Assembly: GCA_003132865.1 (NCBI GenBank) | Contig: PKYZ01000332.1 | Coordinates: forward strand, 16,247 to 21,618 | Direction: 5' to 3' | DNA from: Bryobacterales bacterium | Lineage (GTDB): Bacteria; Acidobacteriota; Terriglobia; Bryobacterales; Bryobacteraceae | Length of the DNA stretch: 5,372 nt | Shown: in pieces, positions 1 through 5,315 of the stretch | Layout of the letters: each line of letters starts with the position of its first letter | Numbering within the stretch: the stretch's first letter is position 1 | Notes under the pieces: generated by a model | Told to the model about the DNA's origin: nothing | Database searches by the model: none | What the model saw: the letters and a program-made list of their open reading frames with translations, nothing else | Position numbers and translations under genes: made by a program

Positions 1-877
1 AGGGCGTGCGGAACTCCAGATCGATGGCCAGGGTGTATAAGCGCGAGATCTGGCTGACGCCGCCGGCGGCCAACTGGCCCCAACCGACCTCGGAAGCCGG
101 CAGCCCATCTGCGTACTCCATGACGAAAGGATCGACGGCAGCGCCAACCGCGGTCAGCCCTCCGAGGTCGACCGGCGAACCGGACGTTCCGGCCGTGACG
201 GCGAAGGGAATCGTGGTGACGTCGACCGTACCTGCCGGGGCCGCGGGCGCCGGAGTCTCGCTGGCGGGATAGCCGAACAATATCGAGCGCGTGAGGGCGA
301 GCTCCGGGGCGTAGGCGGACGCCAATGCCGGCGGATTGCCGCCGAGACGTCCCGTCACGGCCGCGATCGCCATCCCCTGATTGAGCAGCGCGACGCCAGC
401 GCCCACCGGATCGAACAGCGGGTCGCTGCCCTGTGGCACGACATAAACGTTTGGTGGGCCGGCCGCCGGGAGCATGCCGGTCCAAAAGGATTGCGCGGTC
501 AGAACGGTCCGCTCCAGCGTATTGGCATGGAAATAGACGAAGGCGGCGTCGGCCGAGTCATTGCCGGTCAGCAGTCCTTCGTTCGTGAGCCAGAGACGGT
601 AGTAGCCGCCGAGAATAGTCTCAAGAGTGGCGCCGTTGACGGTCAGGTAGCCAAGCGGAGGGGGCTGAGCGGGCGGAGCGGGCGGAGCGGCGGTGAACAC
701 CGGGTATGGTTGCACGGAGAAAGTGTTGAGGGTGCTGTTCGGCGCAACGGGAGATCGCACACTATGACGGCCAAAGACGATCACCTGCTTGAGTTTCGTA
801 TCATCGACGGGCTGAGCCGTGAGAAAGGAAACGCAGAAGAGAGCTAAAGCGACGGGCCGGAGGCAATGAATTTTCAT
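1..877 (-). CDS. Histidine acid phosphatase, Agp/AppA-like, exported (3' end beyond window)
   Basis: This is the N-terminal 292 codons of a branch-2 histidine acid phosphatase, a periplasmic enzyme family that removes phosphate from sugar phosphates or phytate through a phosphohistidine intermediate. Residues 1-21 form a signal peptide (MKIH, then a hydrophobic run ending in FLTA). The catalytic motif is RHSVRSP at residues 37-43, with H38 as predicted nucleophile. HANTLERTVLTAQSF (117-131) matches the second phosphate-binding arginine region; R123 aligns with AppA R92. DPLFDPV (152-158) and ADGLPASEVGWGQL (256-269) are also family landmarks. From memory, E. coli Agp (RHNLRAP, ANSLQRTVATAQFF) is closer than the phytase AppA (RHGVRAP), so glucose-1-phosphatase-like activity is likelier, but substrate cannot be read from sequence. 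A Pro/Ala-rich insert lies at 63-74. The acid/base HD motif would lie past the window edge. The ATG at 877 is chosen because it gives a clean signal peptide; no good Shine-Dalgarno is visible. The frame stays open upstream to a TAA at 1187-1189. Confidence 0.9.
   Translation of the reverse strand, partial: MKIHCLRPVALALFCVSFLTAQPVDDTKLKQVIVFGRHSVRSPVAPNSTLNTFSVQPYPVFTAAPPAPPAQPPPLGYLTVNGATLETILGGYYRLWLTNEGLLTGNDSADAAFVYFHANTLERTVLTAQSFWTGMLPAAGPPNVYVVPQGSDPLFDPVGAGVALLNQGMAIAAVTGRLGGNPPALASAYAPELALTRSILFGYPASETPAPAAPAGTVDVTTIPFAVTAGTSGSPVDLGGLTAVGAAVDPFVMEYADGLPASEVGWGQLAAGGVSQISRLYTLAIDLEFRTP
667..693. repeat. 9-bp tandem microrepeat coding a Pro/Ala linker
   Basis: The unit gagcgggcg occurs twice, followed by an imperfect third copy (gagcggcgg). 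On the minus strand it encodes an Ala-Pro-Pro repeat inside the phosphatase, between the catalytic RHSVRSP motif and the conserved LGYLT segment. The unit is a multiple of three, so copy-number change would lengthen or shorten the linker without breaking the frame. Confidence 0.8.
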
Positions 878-1015
878 ATCATAAAGCGAGAGTGCTACAC
901 GCTGGATTTTGCTCTCTCGGATTTTGGTGACGATCGAACCGGCCGGCAGAGGGTCGGCGAGCAGCAGGGCCGCACCGCCCCGGCTCTGGCGGAAGGGAAG
1001 CCAAACGCCTTTTGA
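878..1015. other. Gap without a convincing gene
   Basis: I see no gene here on either strand. It must contain the promoter of the minus-strand phosphatase, but no clear -35/-10 pair stands out. It does not match the membrane-helix half of the neighbouring small gene, so the 5' half of copy A has been lost or replaced. The edge of recognisable homology falls at about 1018, just after an in-frame TGA at 1013-1015. Confidence 0.5.
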
Positions 1016-1150
1016 ATTCAAATCGAAGCGTTGCACGCGGAGATGCGGCAGGGTTTTTCCGAACTGCGTCCGGATTTCCATTCGGAGATTTCTCAGTTGA
1101 CTCGTCGCGTCGAGCGCCTTGAGGAGCAACGCGGTCTGGTCCACCCGTAG
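1016..1150 (+). pseudogene. Copy A: 5'-truncated remnant of the small membrane/coiled-coil gene
   Basis: The frame ending at the TAG 1148-1150 encodes the C-terminal part of the same protein as copy B: IQIEALHAEMRQGFSEL, then RPDFHSEI, then QLTRRVERLEEQRGLVHP. Compared with copies B and C, the N-terminal membrane helix and its leader are missing, and a TGA at 1013-1015 closes the frame just before homology begins. An internal ATG at 1043 could start a soluble 35-residue peptide, but there is no membrane segment or obvious ribosome site, so I call it a remnant. Most differences from copy B near the 3' end are synonymous. The leader of copy B begins shortly after it. Confidence 0.8.
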
Positions 1151-1177
1151 CGCGCCAAGAAGGGAAATGCAAGAGGC

Positions 1178-1184
1178 AGGTGAG
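1178..1184 (+). promoter_or_regulatory. Possible ribosome binding site of copy B
   Basis: AGGTGAG lies 12 bases before the ATG at 1197. The spacing is longer than ideal, but the site is too far (24 bases) from the alternative ATG at 1209. It therefore weakly favours the upstream start. Confidence 0.4.
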
Positions 1185-1196
1185 AATTAGCTTTTA

Positions 1197-1478
1197 ATGT
1201 TAGCGTTCATGACGCCTCAAGTCCAGATCTGGATGCCCGCGATTCTGGCGCTGTTTGGCAGCCTCCTCGTTGTCGTTCTTACTGCTTGGTTGAACACCAA
1301 GGCGCTAAGCGCTCAGATAGAGGGCGTCGACAAGAAGCTGACGGCTCAGATCGAAGCGTTGGGGACGGAGACGCGGCAAGGCTTTGCTGAACTGCGTCTG
1401 GATTTCCATACGGAGATTTCGCAGTTGACGCGTCGCGTCGAGCGACTGGAAGAGCAACGCGGTCTGGTCCGCCCATAA
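1197..1478 (+). CDS. Copy B: small membrane-anchored coiled-coil protein, unknown function
   Basis: This is a 93-residue protein I cannot assign to a named family. Residues about 11-32 (IWMPAILALFGSLLVVVLTAWL) form one hydrophobic transmembrane helix with a very short N-terminus. The rest, about 36-90, is charged, with regular Leu/Ile/Val spacing typical of a coiled coil (SAQIEGVDKKLTAQIEAL, then TRQGFAELRLDFHTEI, then QLTRRVERLEEQRGLV). It is probably an inner-membrane oligomer with a long helix on one face; topology is not decidable by eye. It is the only intact member of a three-copy array. Relative to A and C it carries 11 extra residues in the helix. The start could instead be the ATG at 1209: in copy C the equivalent of the 1197 ATG is followed at once by TGA, while the ATG-ACG equivalent of 1209 is kept. 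Codon-level comparison with the other copies supports real coding. Confidence 0.75.
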   Translation: MLAFMTPQVQIWMPAILALFGSLLVVVLTAWLNTKALSAQIEGVDKKLTAQIEALGTETRQGFAELRLDFHTEISQLTRRVERLEEQRGLVRP

Positions 1479-1521
1479 CCCGTCGCCTTCTTCCGCAACT
1501 CTGCTCGCAATTCCCGCAAGG
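1479..1521. repeat. Duplicated 3' flank resembling the end of the SRPBCC-like gene
   Basis: The bases after the copy B stop closely match those after the copy C stop (1790-1833), with identical blocks such as tcgcct, cccgcaagg and gcaac. The 1790-1833 copy contains the last codons and TAG of the minus-strand exported-protein gene. In the 1479-1521 copy, the minus-strand reading resembles that tail (ALRELRAELRKK against TLRVTRTALQK), but the stop is lost. It is best read as a fragment of the convergent gene's 3' end carried along in the duplication. Confidence 0.6.
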
Positions 1522-1551
1522 CCTGGAAATTAGCTTATCATGTGAGTGTTC

Positions 1552-1789
1552 ATGACGGCTCAAGTCCAAATTTGGATGCCCACGCGCTTCTGGCGCTGTT
1601 TGGCAGCCTCCTCGTTGTCGTTTTTACTGCTTGGTTGGACACCAAGGCTCTAAGCGCTCAAATCGAAGCGTTGCGGGCGGAAACGCGGCAGGGTTTTGCT
1701 GAACTCCGTCCGGGTCTCCATACGGAGATTCTCAGTTGACTCGCCGAGTGGAGCGACTGGAAGAGCAACGCGGTCTGGTCCGCCCATAA
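1552..1789 (+). pseudogene. Copy C: frameshifted copy of the small membrane/coiled-coil gene
   Basis: Against copy B the frame starting at ATG 1552 (MTAQVQIWMP) is broken twice: two extra bases at about 1581-1587, and one missing base at about 1730 (gagattctcag against gagatttcgcag). The whole C-terminus, QLTRRVERLEEQRGLVRP and its TAA at 1787-1789, is still readable in the third frame. The upstream ATG at 1540 is followed directly by TGA. A GTG at 1542 opens the middle frame and could give a 65-residue product with the membrane helix and half the coiled coil, ending at 1739, so a shortened product cannot be excluded. Its end lies 9 bases from the convergent stop of the next gene. The single-base change could also be a sequencing or assembly error. 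Confidence 0.75.
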
Positions 1790-1798
1790 ACCCCTCGC

Positions 1799-2584
1799 CT
1801 ACTTCTGCAACGCCGTCCGCGTTACCCGCAAGGTATTCGCCAGCGATTCGCGCGGCAGAGTCGTGACGATCGGTTCAATCAGCCAGCCCAGTCCAGCCGG
1901 TATGGCGCGGGTCAGTGAGATGGCTTCACACTCCACGTAGACGCCGCCGTCGCGCTCCTGGAATCTCCAGTAAGAGTACAGCCGCCACAGAAAGCCATCA
2001 TCCTTGCCCGGCGGCAAGATGCGCTCGTCCCGCTTGCCGGCATTCTCGACTTCCGCAATGCGCGTGCTATAAGCGCGACTGTGGCAGCGGCCACCATCCA
2101 GCGGAAAGTATCGCACGTCATAGTCCGTGTCCAGGATGACGGTGATGACTTTTTGTTTCATCAGCCGCAAGTGCACCTTGAAGTCGTTTCCATGGCGGCT
2201 GATCAGGCGGGAAGCCAGCACTTCGGGCTTGTAGTTGTCTTGATTGTGGTCGTAATCCTGGATGAGCGCGAGAGTCTTTCCCAGCGTGACGCCCGGAATG
2301 AATACCGCGCCGACCCAATCGTGGATCAATCCGCCGGGAACTGCAAGGGTGTCCTGGGCGCCGCGATTCTCGATCGCCAGTTGCCCCTGGCGAACCTGAG
2401 CCACCCGCTTCGGTTCTTCATCCACCCACAGAAATTTGCCGTCCGGACGCAGGCGTTGCTCCAGGCGCGACTCGGTTTCGCGAATGTACCGCTCGAACGC
2501 CTGCACCGTTTCCGGCTTCAGCTCCACCGCCCGCGCGCCGGAAAGGGAGAGGGCACACAGGATCGACGCGGCGGCCAGTCGCAA
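1799..2584 (-). CDS. Exported SRPBCC/START-like protein, conserved hypothetical
   Basis: This is a 261-residue protein with a signal peptide (residues 1-19, cleavage likely after GARA). The mature part begins with an amphipathic helix (about 22-45, TVQAFERYIRETESRLEQRL). Then come FLWVDEEP (51-58), PGGLIHDWVGAVFIPG (83-98), an extended middle with QDYDHNQDNYKPEVLASRL (109-127), and a C-terminal pattern of YWRFQERDGGVYVECEAISL followed by a long helix to the end. That alternation and the terminal helix resemble SRPBCC/START-type helix-grip folds that bind hydrophobic ligands. I recall similar acidobacterial proteins without known function; the fold assignment is inference. It directly follows the MscS-like gene: the upstream TGA touches its TTG start, and AGGGAG lies 8 bases before that start, so the two are very likely co-translated. 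No ATG is available nearby. It converges on the copy C remnant. Confidence 0.85.
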   Translation of the reverse strand: MRLAAASILCALSLSGARAVELKPETVQAFERYIRETESRLEQRLRPDGKFLWVDEEPKRVAQVRQGQLAIENRGAQDTLAVPGGLIHDWVGAVFIPGVTLGKTLALIQDYDHNQDNYKPEVLASRLISRHGNDFKVHLRLMKQKVITVILDTDYDVRYFPLDGGRCHSRAYSTRIAEVENAGKRDERILPPGKDDGFLWRLYSYWRFQERDGGVYVECEAISLTRAIPAGLGWLIEPIVTTLPRESLANTLRVTRTALQK

Positions 2585-3652
2585 TCAGGAGTCTCCCTGG
2601 CCGCGCATGTAGATGGTCCGGGTGGGAAAGGGCATATCGATCTTTTCCTGCCGCAGGCGCTTCAGCATGCGCTTCCGCAGCTCGGGGCTCACGCGGAACT
2701 GATCGGCGAATTCTTGCACGCTATACCCCAGCGTGAAGCGCAGCGACCAATCGCCGAAGCCGGGATCGAAGCTCACGCTGGGCACCGGCTCGGCCAGCAT
2801 GCCGGGGATTTCGCGCGCGGCGGCCTGGGCTTCTTCGAGCAGCACGCGCTCCACCCGATCGGGGTCGCAGTCATGGGATACGCCGATCTGAATCGACACT
2901 CCCACACGCTTATCCGGCAAATAGAAATTGGTGACGATGGCCTGCCCCAGTTTGCTATTCGGAATGATGATCATGTTGCCGGCCAGCGCCCGGATGGTAG
3001 TGCTGCGCCAGCCGATATCGGTGACGTAACCTTCCTCGCCCGTGTTGAGGCGGATGTAATCGCCCAGCCGGACCTGGCCGGCAACGGCAACATAAAAGCC
3101 CGCGAACAGGTTTGAGAGAGTATCCTGCAGCGCCAGCGCCACGGCCAGGCCGCCGACTCCCAGAGCCGTCAGAATCGGTGTGATCGAGACGCCCCAGAGG
3201 TTGAGCAACACTAACAGACCGAGGATCACCACCGCGAGTTGCGCGAGCGTTTGCGTCAGGGTGGTGACGGGCAGGGCGCCCGGAATACCGCTGCCGTGGA
3301 ACCTGATGAGGCCGCCAGCCAGGCGCGAGCCGATGATGGTGAGCGACAGGATCCACAGCGCCAGCAAGCCGCGGCCGATCCACAGCGTCGCCCGCGGGTG
3401 CAAATCCGACGATTGCATGGCCAGGTGCGTGCCGAGGATCAGCACCCAGATCATGAACGGACCCTTCAGAGCATTGACGACGATCTGGGCGGTGGGCCCT
3501 TTGCTGCGCGCCGCCCAGGGGCGCAACAGGCGCACCATCAGGCGTTTGGCGGCGTAACCGACTACCAGCGTCAGCGCCAGGACGCAAAAGGGGACGATCA
3601 ATTGCTCCCAGTGTCGCGCCAGAAAGTGTTGCACTGCGGGCATTCCGCTCAT
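2585..3652 (-). CDS. MscS-family mechanosensitive channel, about five predicted TM helices
   Basis: This is a small-conductance mechanosensitive channel homologue of 355 residues, expected in the inner membrane to release solutes on osmotic downshock. Hydrophobic segments lie at about 17-38, 64-80, 90-112 and 134-153. They are followed by the pore-lining helix at about 156-189, with the Gly/Ala-rich pattern ALGVGGLAVALALQDTLSN typical of MscS TM3. The beta-domain signature follows: GDYIRLNTGEEGYVTDIGWRS, then IIIPNSKL, at 197-235. A mixed alpha/beta C-terminal domain runs to the usual end IDMPFPTRTIYM. Extra N-terminal helices make it more like five-helix members such as YbdG than the three-helix E. 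coli MscS. The start at 3652 is chosen because GGAAG lies 5 bases upstream (3658-3662). ATGs at 3667 and 3664, or TTG at 3700, would add up to 16 residues, but TTG 3700 would leave only 7 bases to the divergent gene. It is the first gene of an operon with the exported SRPBCC-like protein. Confidence 0.92.
   Translation of the reverse strand: MSGMPAVQHFLARHWEQLIVPFCVLALTLVVGYAAKRLMVRLLRPWAARSKGPTAQIVVNALKGPFMIWVLILGTHLAMQSSDLHPRATLWIGRGLLALWILSLTIIGSRLAGGLIRFHGSGIPGALPVTTLTQTLAQLAVVILGLLVLLNLWGVSITPILTALGVGGLAVALALQDTLSNLFAGFYVAVAGQVRLGDYIRLNTGEEGYVTDIGWRSTTIRALAGNMIIIPNSKLGQAIVTNFYLPDKRVGVSIQIGVSHDCDPDRVERVLLEEAQAAAREIPGMLAEPVPSVSFDPGFGDWSLRFTLGYSVQEFADQFRVSPELRKRMLKRLRQEKIDMPFPTRTIYMRGQGDS
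2593..2598 (-). promoter_or_regulatory. Ribosome binding site deciding the TTG start at 2584
   Basis: On the minus strand AGGGAG sits inside the last codons of the channel gene, 8 bases before the TTG that follows the channel's TGA. It supports TTG initiation and translational coupling. The site lies in an imperfect palindrome, CAGGGAGACTCCTG (2586-2599), which could pair on itself and partly hide it. Confidence 0.6.
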
Positions 3653-3707
3653 CTCAACTTCCATCATACCCGCGCGCGCGCTTTGGACTGCACGCGCCAA
3701 GGTTATA
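3653..3707. promoter_or_regulatory. Divergent promoter region between channel operon and secretin gene
   Basis: These 55 bases separate the two divergent starts and must hold or adjoin both promoters. TATAGT (plus, 3704-3709) and TATAAC (minus, 3707-3702) overlap and could be the -10 elements in each direction. On the plus strand TTGGAC (3683-3688) is a possible -35 with a short 15-base gap. No good minus-strand -35 is seen. A (CG)5C run lies at 3671-3681. The plus-strand -10 candidate overlaps the GTG start of the secretin gene, so either it is spurious or translation begins at the later GTG 3723. Confidence 0.35.
3699..3702 (+). promoter_or_regulatory. Ribosome binding site of the secretin gene
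   Basis: AAGG lies 5 bases before the GTG at 3708. It is the main reason for taking this GTG as the start, together with the complete signal peptide that follows it. Confidence 0.5.
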
Positions 3708-5315
3708 GTGCGTCAATCGTTTGTGCGGGCATTTCCCATTCTGCTGGCTTTGGCGCTGGCCACCAGCGTGTGGGCCTCGGAGGCCTCCAAGCTCTACAAG
3801 GAAGGACACAAGGCCGAGAAAGCCGGCCAAGTGGCGCGCGCTTATCTGTTGTACTCGGAGGCTGCGGCGTTGGAGCCGAACAACCACCTGTATTGGTCGC
3901 GCAGCCTCGCTTTGCAGACGCGGGCGGCGTTGGAGTCCAAGGTGATGCCGCAGGTTGCGGCGGAGGTGGACGGGGATGCCGCGCCGGAGCCGGAAGAAGC
4001 GCCGCTGCCGGCCGTCACCGCACTCGACCTGGCGGAGGCGCGCAAACCCCTGCCTCCCGCCAAACTGAACGCCGAACCGATTCGCAAGGATTTTAACCTT
4101 CGCGCCGACGCCAAGGCTCTGTTCGAAACCGTGGCGCACGCCTACGGGCTGGATTGCGTCTTCGATGGAGACTACCACGCTACCCAAACGATCCACTTTC
4201 AAATGGACCAGGCCGATTACCGCGAAGCTTTGCACGCGTTGGAGGCAGTGACCGGCTCGTTTCTGGTGCCGATCTCCGATCGCCTCTTCATGGTGGTGAA
4301 GGATACTGCCCAAAAGCGGAAAGAGGAGGAGCCATACGCGGCCGTAATTGTTCGGCTGCCGGAGCCTACCACGCAGCAGGATCTGACCGCCATGATCACC
4401 GCCGTGCAACAGGCTTGCGGCATCCAGAAGGTCGCCTGGGATAGCCACGCTAACATCGTGTTGATGCGGGATGCCGTGTCGAAGGTCCTGCCGGCGCGGC
4501 AGCTTTTCCAAGACCTGCTTTATCCCCGCGCGCAGGTCTTGGTGGAAATGGACTTCCTGGAGGTGACCAATAGCAAGGAACTGAACTATGGCCTGCCGCT
4601 GCCGGGTTCGTTCCCGCTGGCGTCTTTCAGCACGTTCATGAATAACGTGCCGCAGCTCGCGTCGAACATCTCCAGCATGCTGCGTTTCGGCGCCGGGGCG
4701 GCTCTGATTGGAATAGGCGTCGCGAATCTGCAATTGGTGGCGTCGCTGACGCGTTCCGACAGTAAAATGCTGTTGCACGCCAGCGTGCGCTCCGTGGACG
4801 GCCAGCCGGCCAGCATCCACGTCGGTCAAAAATACCCCATTACGACCGGCTCTTTTGGCGGCACGTTGAGTCTCAGTGGATCGAGCTTCACGCCGCCGCC
4901 TTCCTTCACCTTTGAAGACCTGGGCCTTTCACTGAAGGCCACGCCGCACGTGCACGGCACGGAGGAAGTGACGCTGACGGTGGAAGCCGAATTCAAGGTG
5001 CTCGGCGGCACGGCTCTAAACGGTATTCCGGTCATCTCAAACCGGTCCCTGAAGTCGGACGTGACACTCAAGATGGGGGAGTGGGCGGTGGTGGCGGGAC
5101 TGATCGACGATGAAGATGCCCGCACCATTGCAGGCATTGCGGGGCTGGCCGGCATCCCGGTGATCGGACCGCTGACGCGCTCCACGACTCGCAACACAAG
5201 CGCGGACCAGGTGCTGATCCTGCTGCGGCCCACGCTGCTGACCCAGCCGCCGGACAATTCGTTGACTCACGTTTTTCGGATGGGCGCCGAAATGCGGCCG
5301 CTGACGCCGTTGTAA
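3708..5315 (+). CDS. Secretin-family outer-membrane protein with N-terminal TPR-like repeat
   Basis: This is a 535-residue member of the type II/III secretion and type IV pilus secretin family, which forms gated outer-membrane rings. A signal peptide covers residues 1-23 (cleavage likely after SVWA). Residues about 25-72 look like a TPR-type helical repeat (KLYKEGHKAEKAG, RAYLLYSEAAALEPNN). An acidic, Pro-rich linker spans about 85-118. An N0/STN-like domain lies at about 125-200 (ADAKALFETVAHAYGL, QADYREALHALEAVTG), followed by an N1-like domain at about 208-272 (VIVRLPEPTTQQDLTAMI, NIVLMRDAVSKV). The secretin core at about 275-510 shows QVLVEMDFLEV, the GQKYPI motif at 373-378, FEDLGLSLKATPHV, and the C-terminal GIAGLAGIPVIGPL followed by ADQVLILLRPTLL. 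It is shorter than most GspD or PilQ proteins and has fewer N-domains. No other secretion or pilus gene is in the window, so which system it serves is open. Start is GTG 3708, with GTG 3723 as an alternative that shortens the signal peptide by 5 residues. Confidence 0.93.
   Translation: MRQSFVRAFPILLALALATSVWASEASKLYKEGHKAEKAGQVARAYLLYSEAAALEPNNHLYWSRSLALQTRAALESKVMPQVAAEVDGDAAPEPEEAPLPAVTALDLAEARKPLPPAKLNAEPIRKDFNLRADAKALFETVAHAYGLDCVFDGDYHATQTIHFQMDQADYREALHALEAVTGSFLVPISDRLFMVVKDTAQKRKEEEPYAAVIVRLPEPTTQQDLTAMITAVQQACGIQKVAWDSHANIVLMRDAVSKVLPARQLFQDLLYPRAQVLVEMDFLEVTNSKELNYGLPLPGSFPLASFSTFMNNVPQLASNISSMLRFGAGAALIGIGVANLQLVASLTRSDSKMLLHASVRSVDGQPASIHVGQKYPITTGSFGGTLSLSGSSFTPPPSFTFEDLGLSLKATPHVHGTEEVTLTVEAEFKVLGGTALNGIPVISNRSLKSDVTLKMGEWAVVAGLIDDEDARTIAGIAGLAGIPVIGPLTRSTTRNTSADQVLILLRPTLLTQPPDNSLTHVFRMGAEMRPLTPL

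Larger units (their letters stand above)
1016..1833. repeat. Tandem array of three related units (A, B, C)
   Basis: Three head-to-tail copies of one small gene occupy this stretch: remnant A (1016-1150), intact B (1197-1478) and frameshifted C (1552-1789). B and C also share leader sequence upstream of their starts (a gcaag...gg...aattagctt pattern at about 1169-1193 and 1516-1536). Both are followed by a shared 3' flank (1479-1521 and 1790-1833). The distance between equivalent ATGs of B and C is 343 bp. No inverted repeats, target-site duplications or transposase are seen, so unequal duplication explains it better than an insertion sequence. Confidence 0.8.

Noticed and set aside
491..847. 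A 118-codon plus-strand open frame
   Set aside because: It is antisense to the well-supported phosphatase and has no domain.
879..1172. A 97-codon minus-strand open frame
   Set aside because: It runs antisense to copy A in a frame other than the phosphatase. The product is Arg/Pro-rich with no motif; a similar antisense frame over copy B (1279-1569) arises simply because the copies are duplicated.
878..1186. In-frame upstream extension of the phosphatase, with an ATG at 1081 giving 68 extra residues
   Set aside because: The frame is open to a TAA at 1187-1189, but the extension is antisense to remnant copy A. It would bury the clear signal peptide that begins at 877. Openness is expected in GC-rich DNA.
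1016..1833. CRISPR array or insertion sequence as an explanation of the repeats
   Set aside because: The units are long, diverged and coding, with no short regularly spaced identical repeats. There are no terminal inverted repeats and no transposase.
2081..3115. A 344-codon plus-strand open frame
   Set aside because: It lies antisense to the MscS-like and exported-protein genes, crosses their junction, has a composition typical of GC-rich antisense frames (rich in His, Gln, Arg), and shows no domain.
3239..4096. A 285-codon plus-strand open frame spanning the divergent region
   Set aside because: It overlaps both the channel and secretin genes in wrong frames and reads through the region needed for both starts.
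3654..4829. A 391-codon minus-strand open frame
   Set aside because: It is antisense to the secretin gene, whose domains are clear. The predicted product is low-complexity Arg/Gln/His-rich with no recognisable motif.
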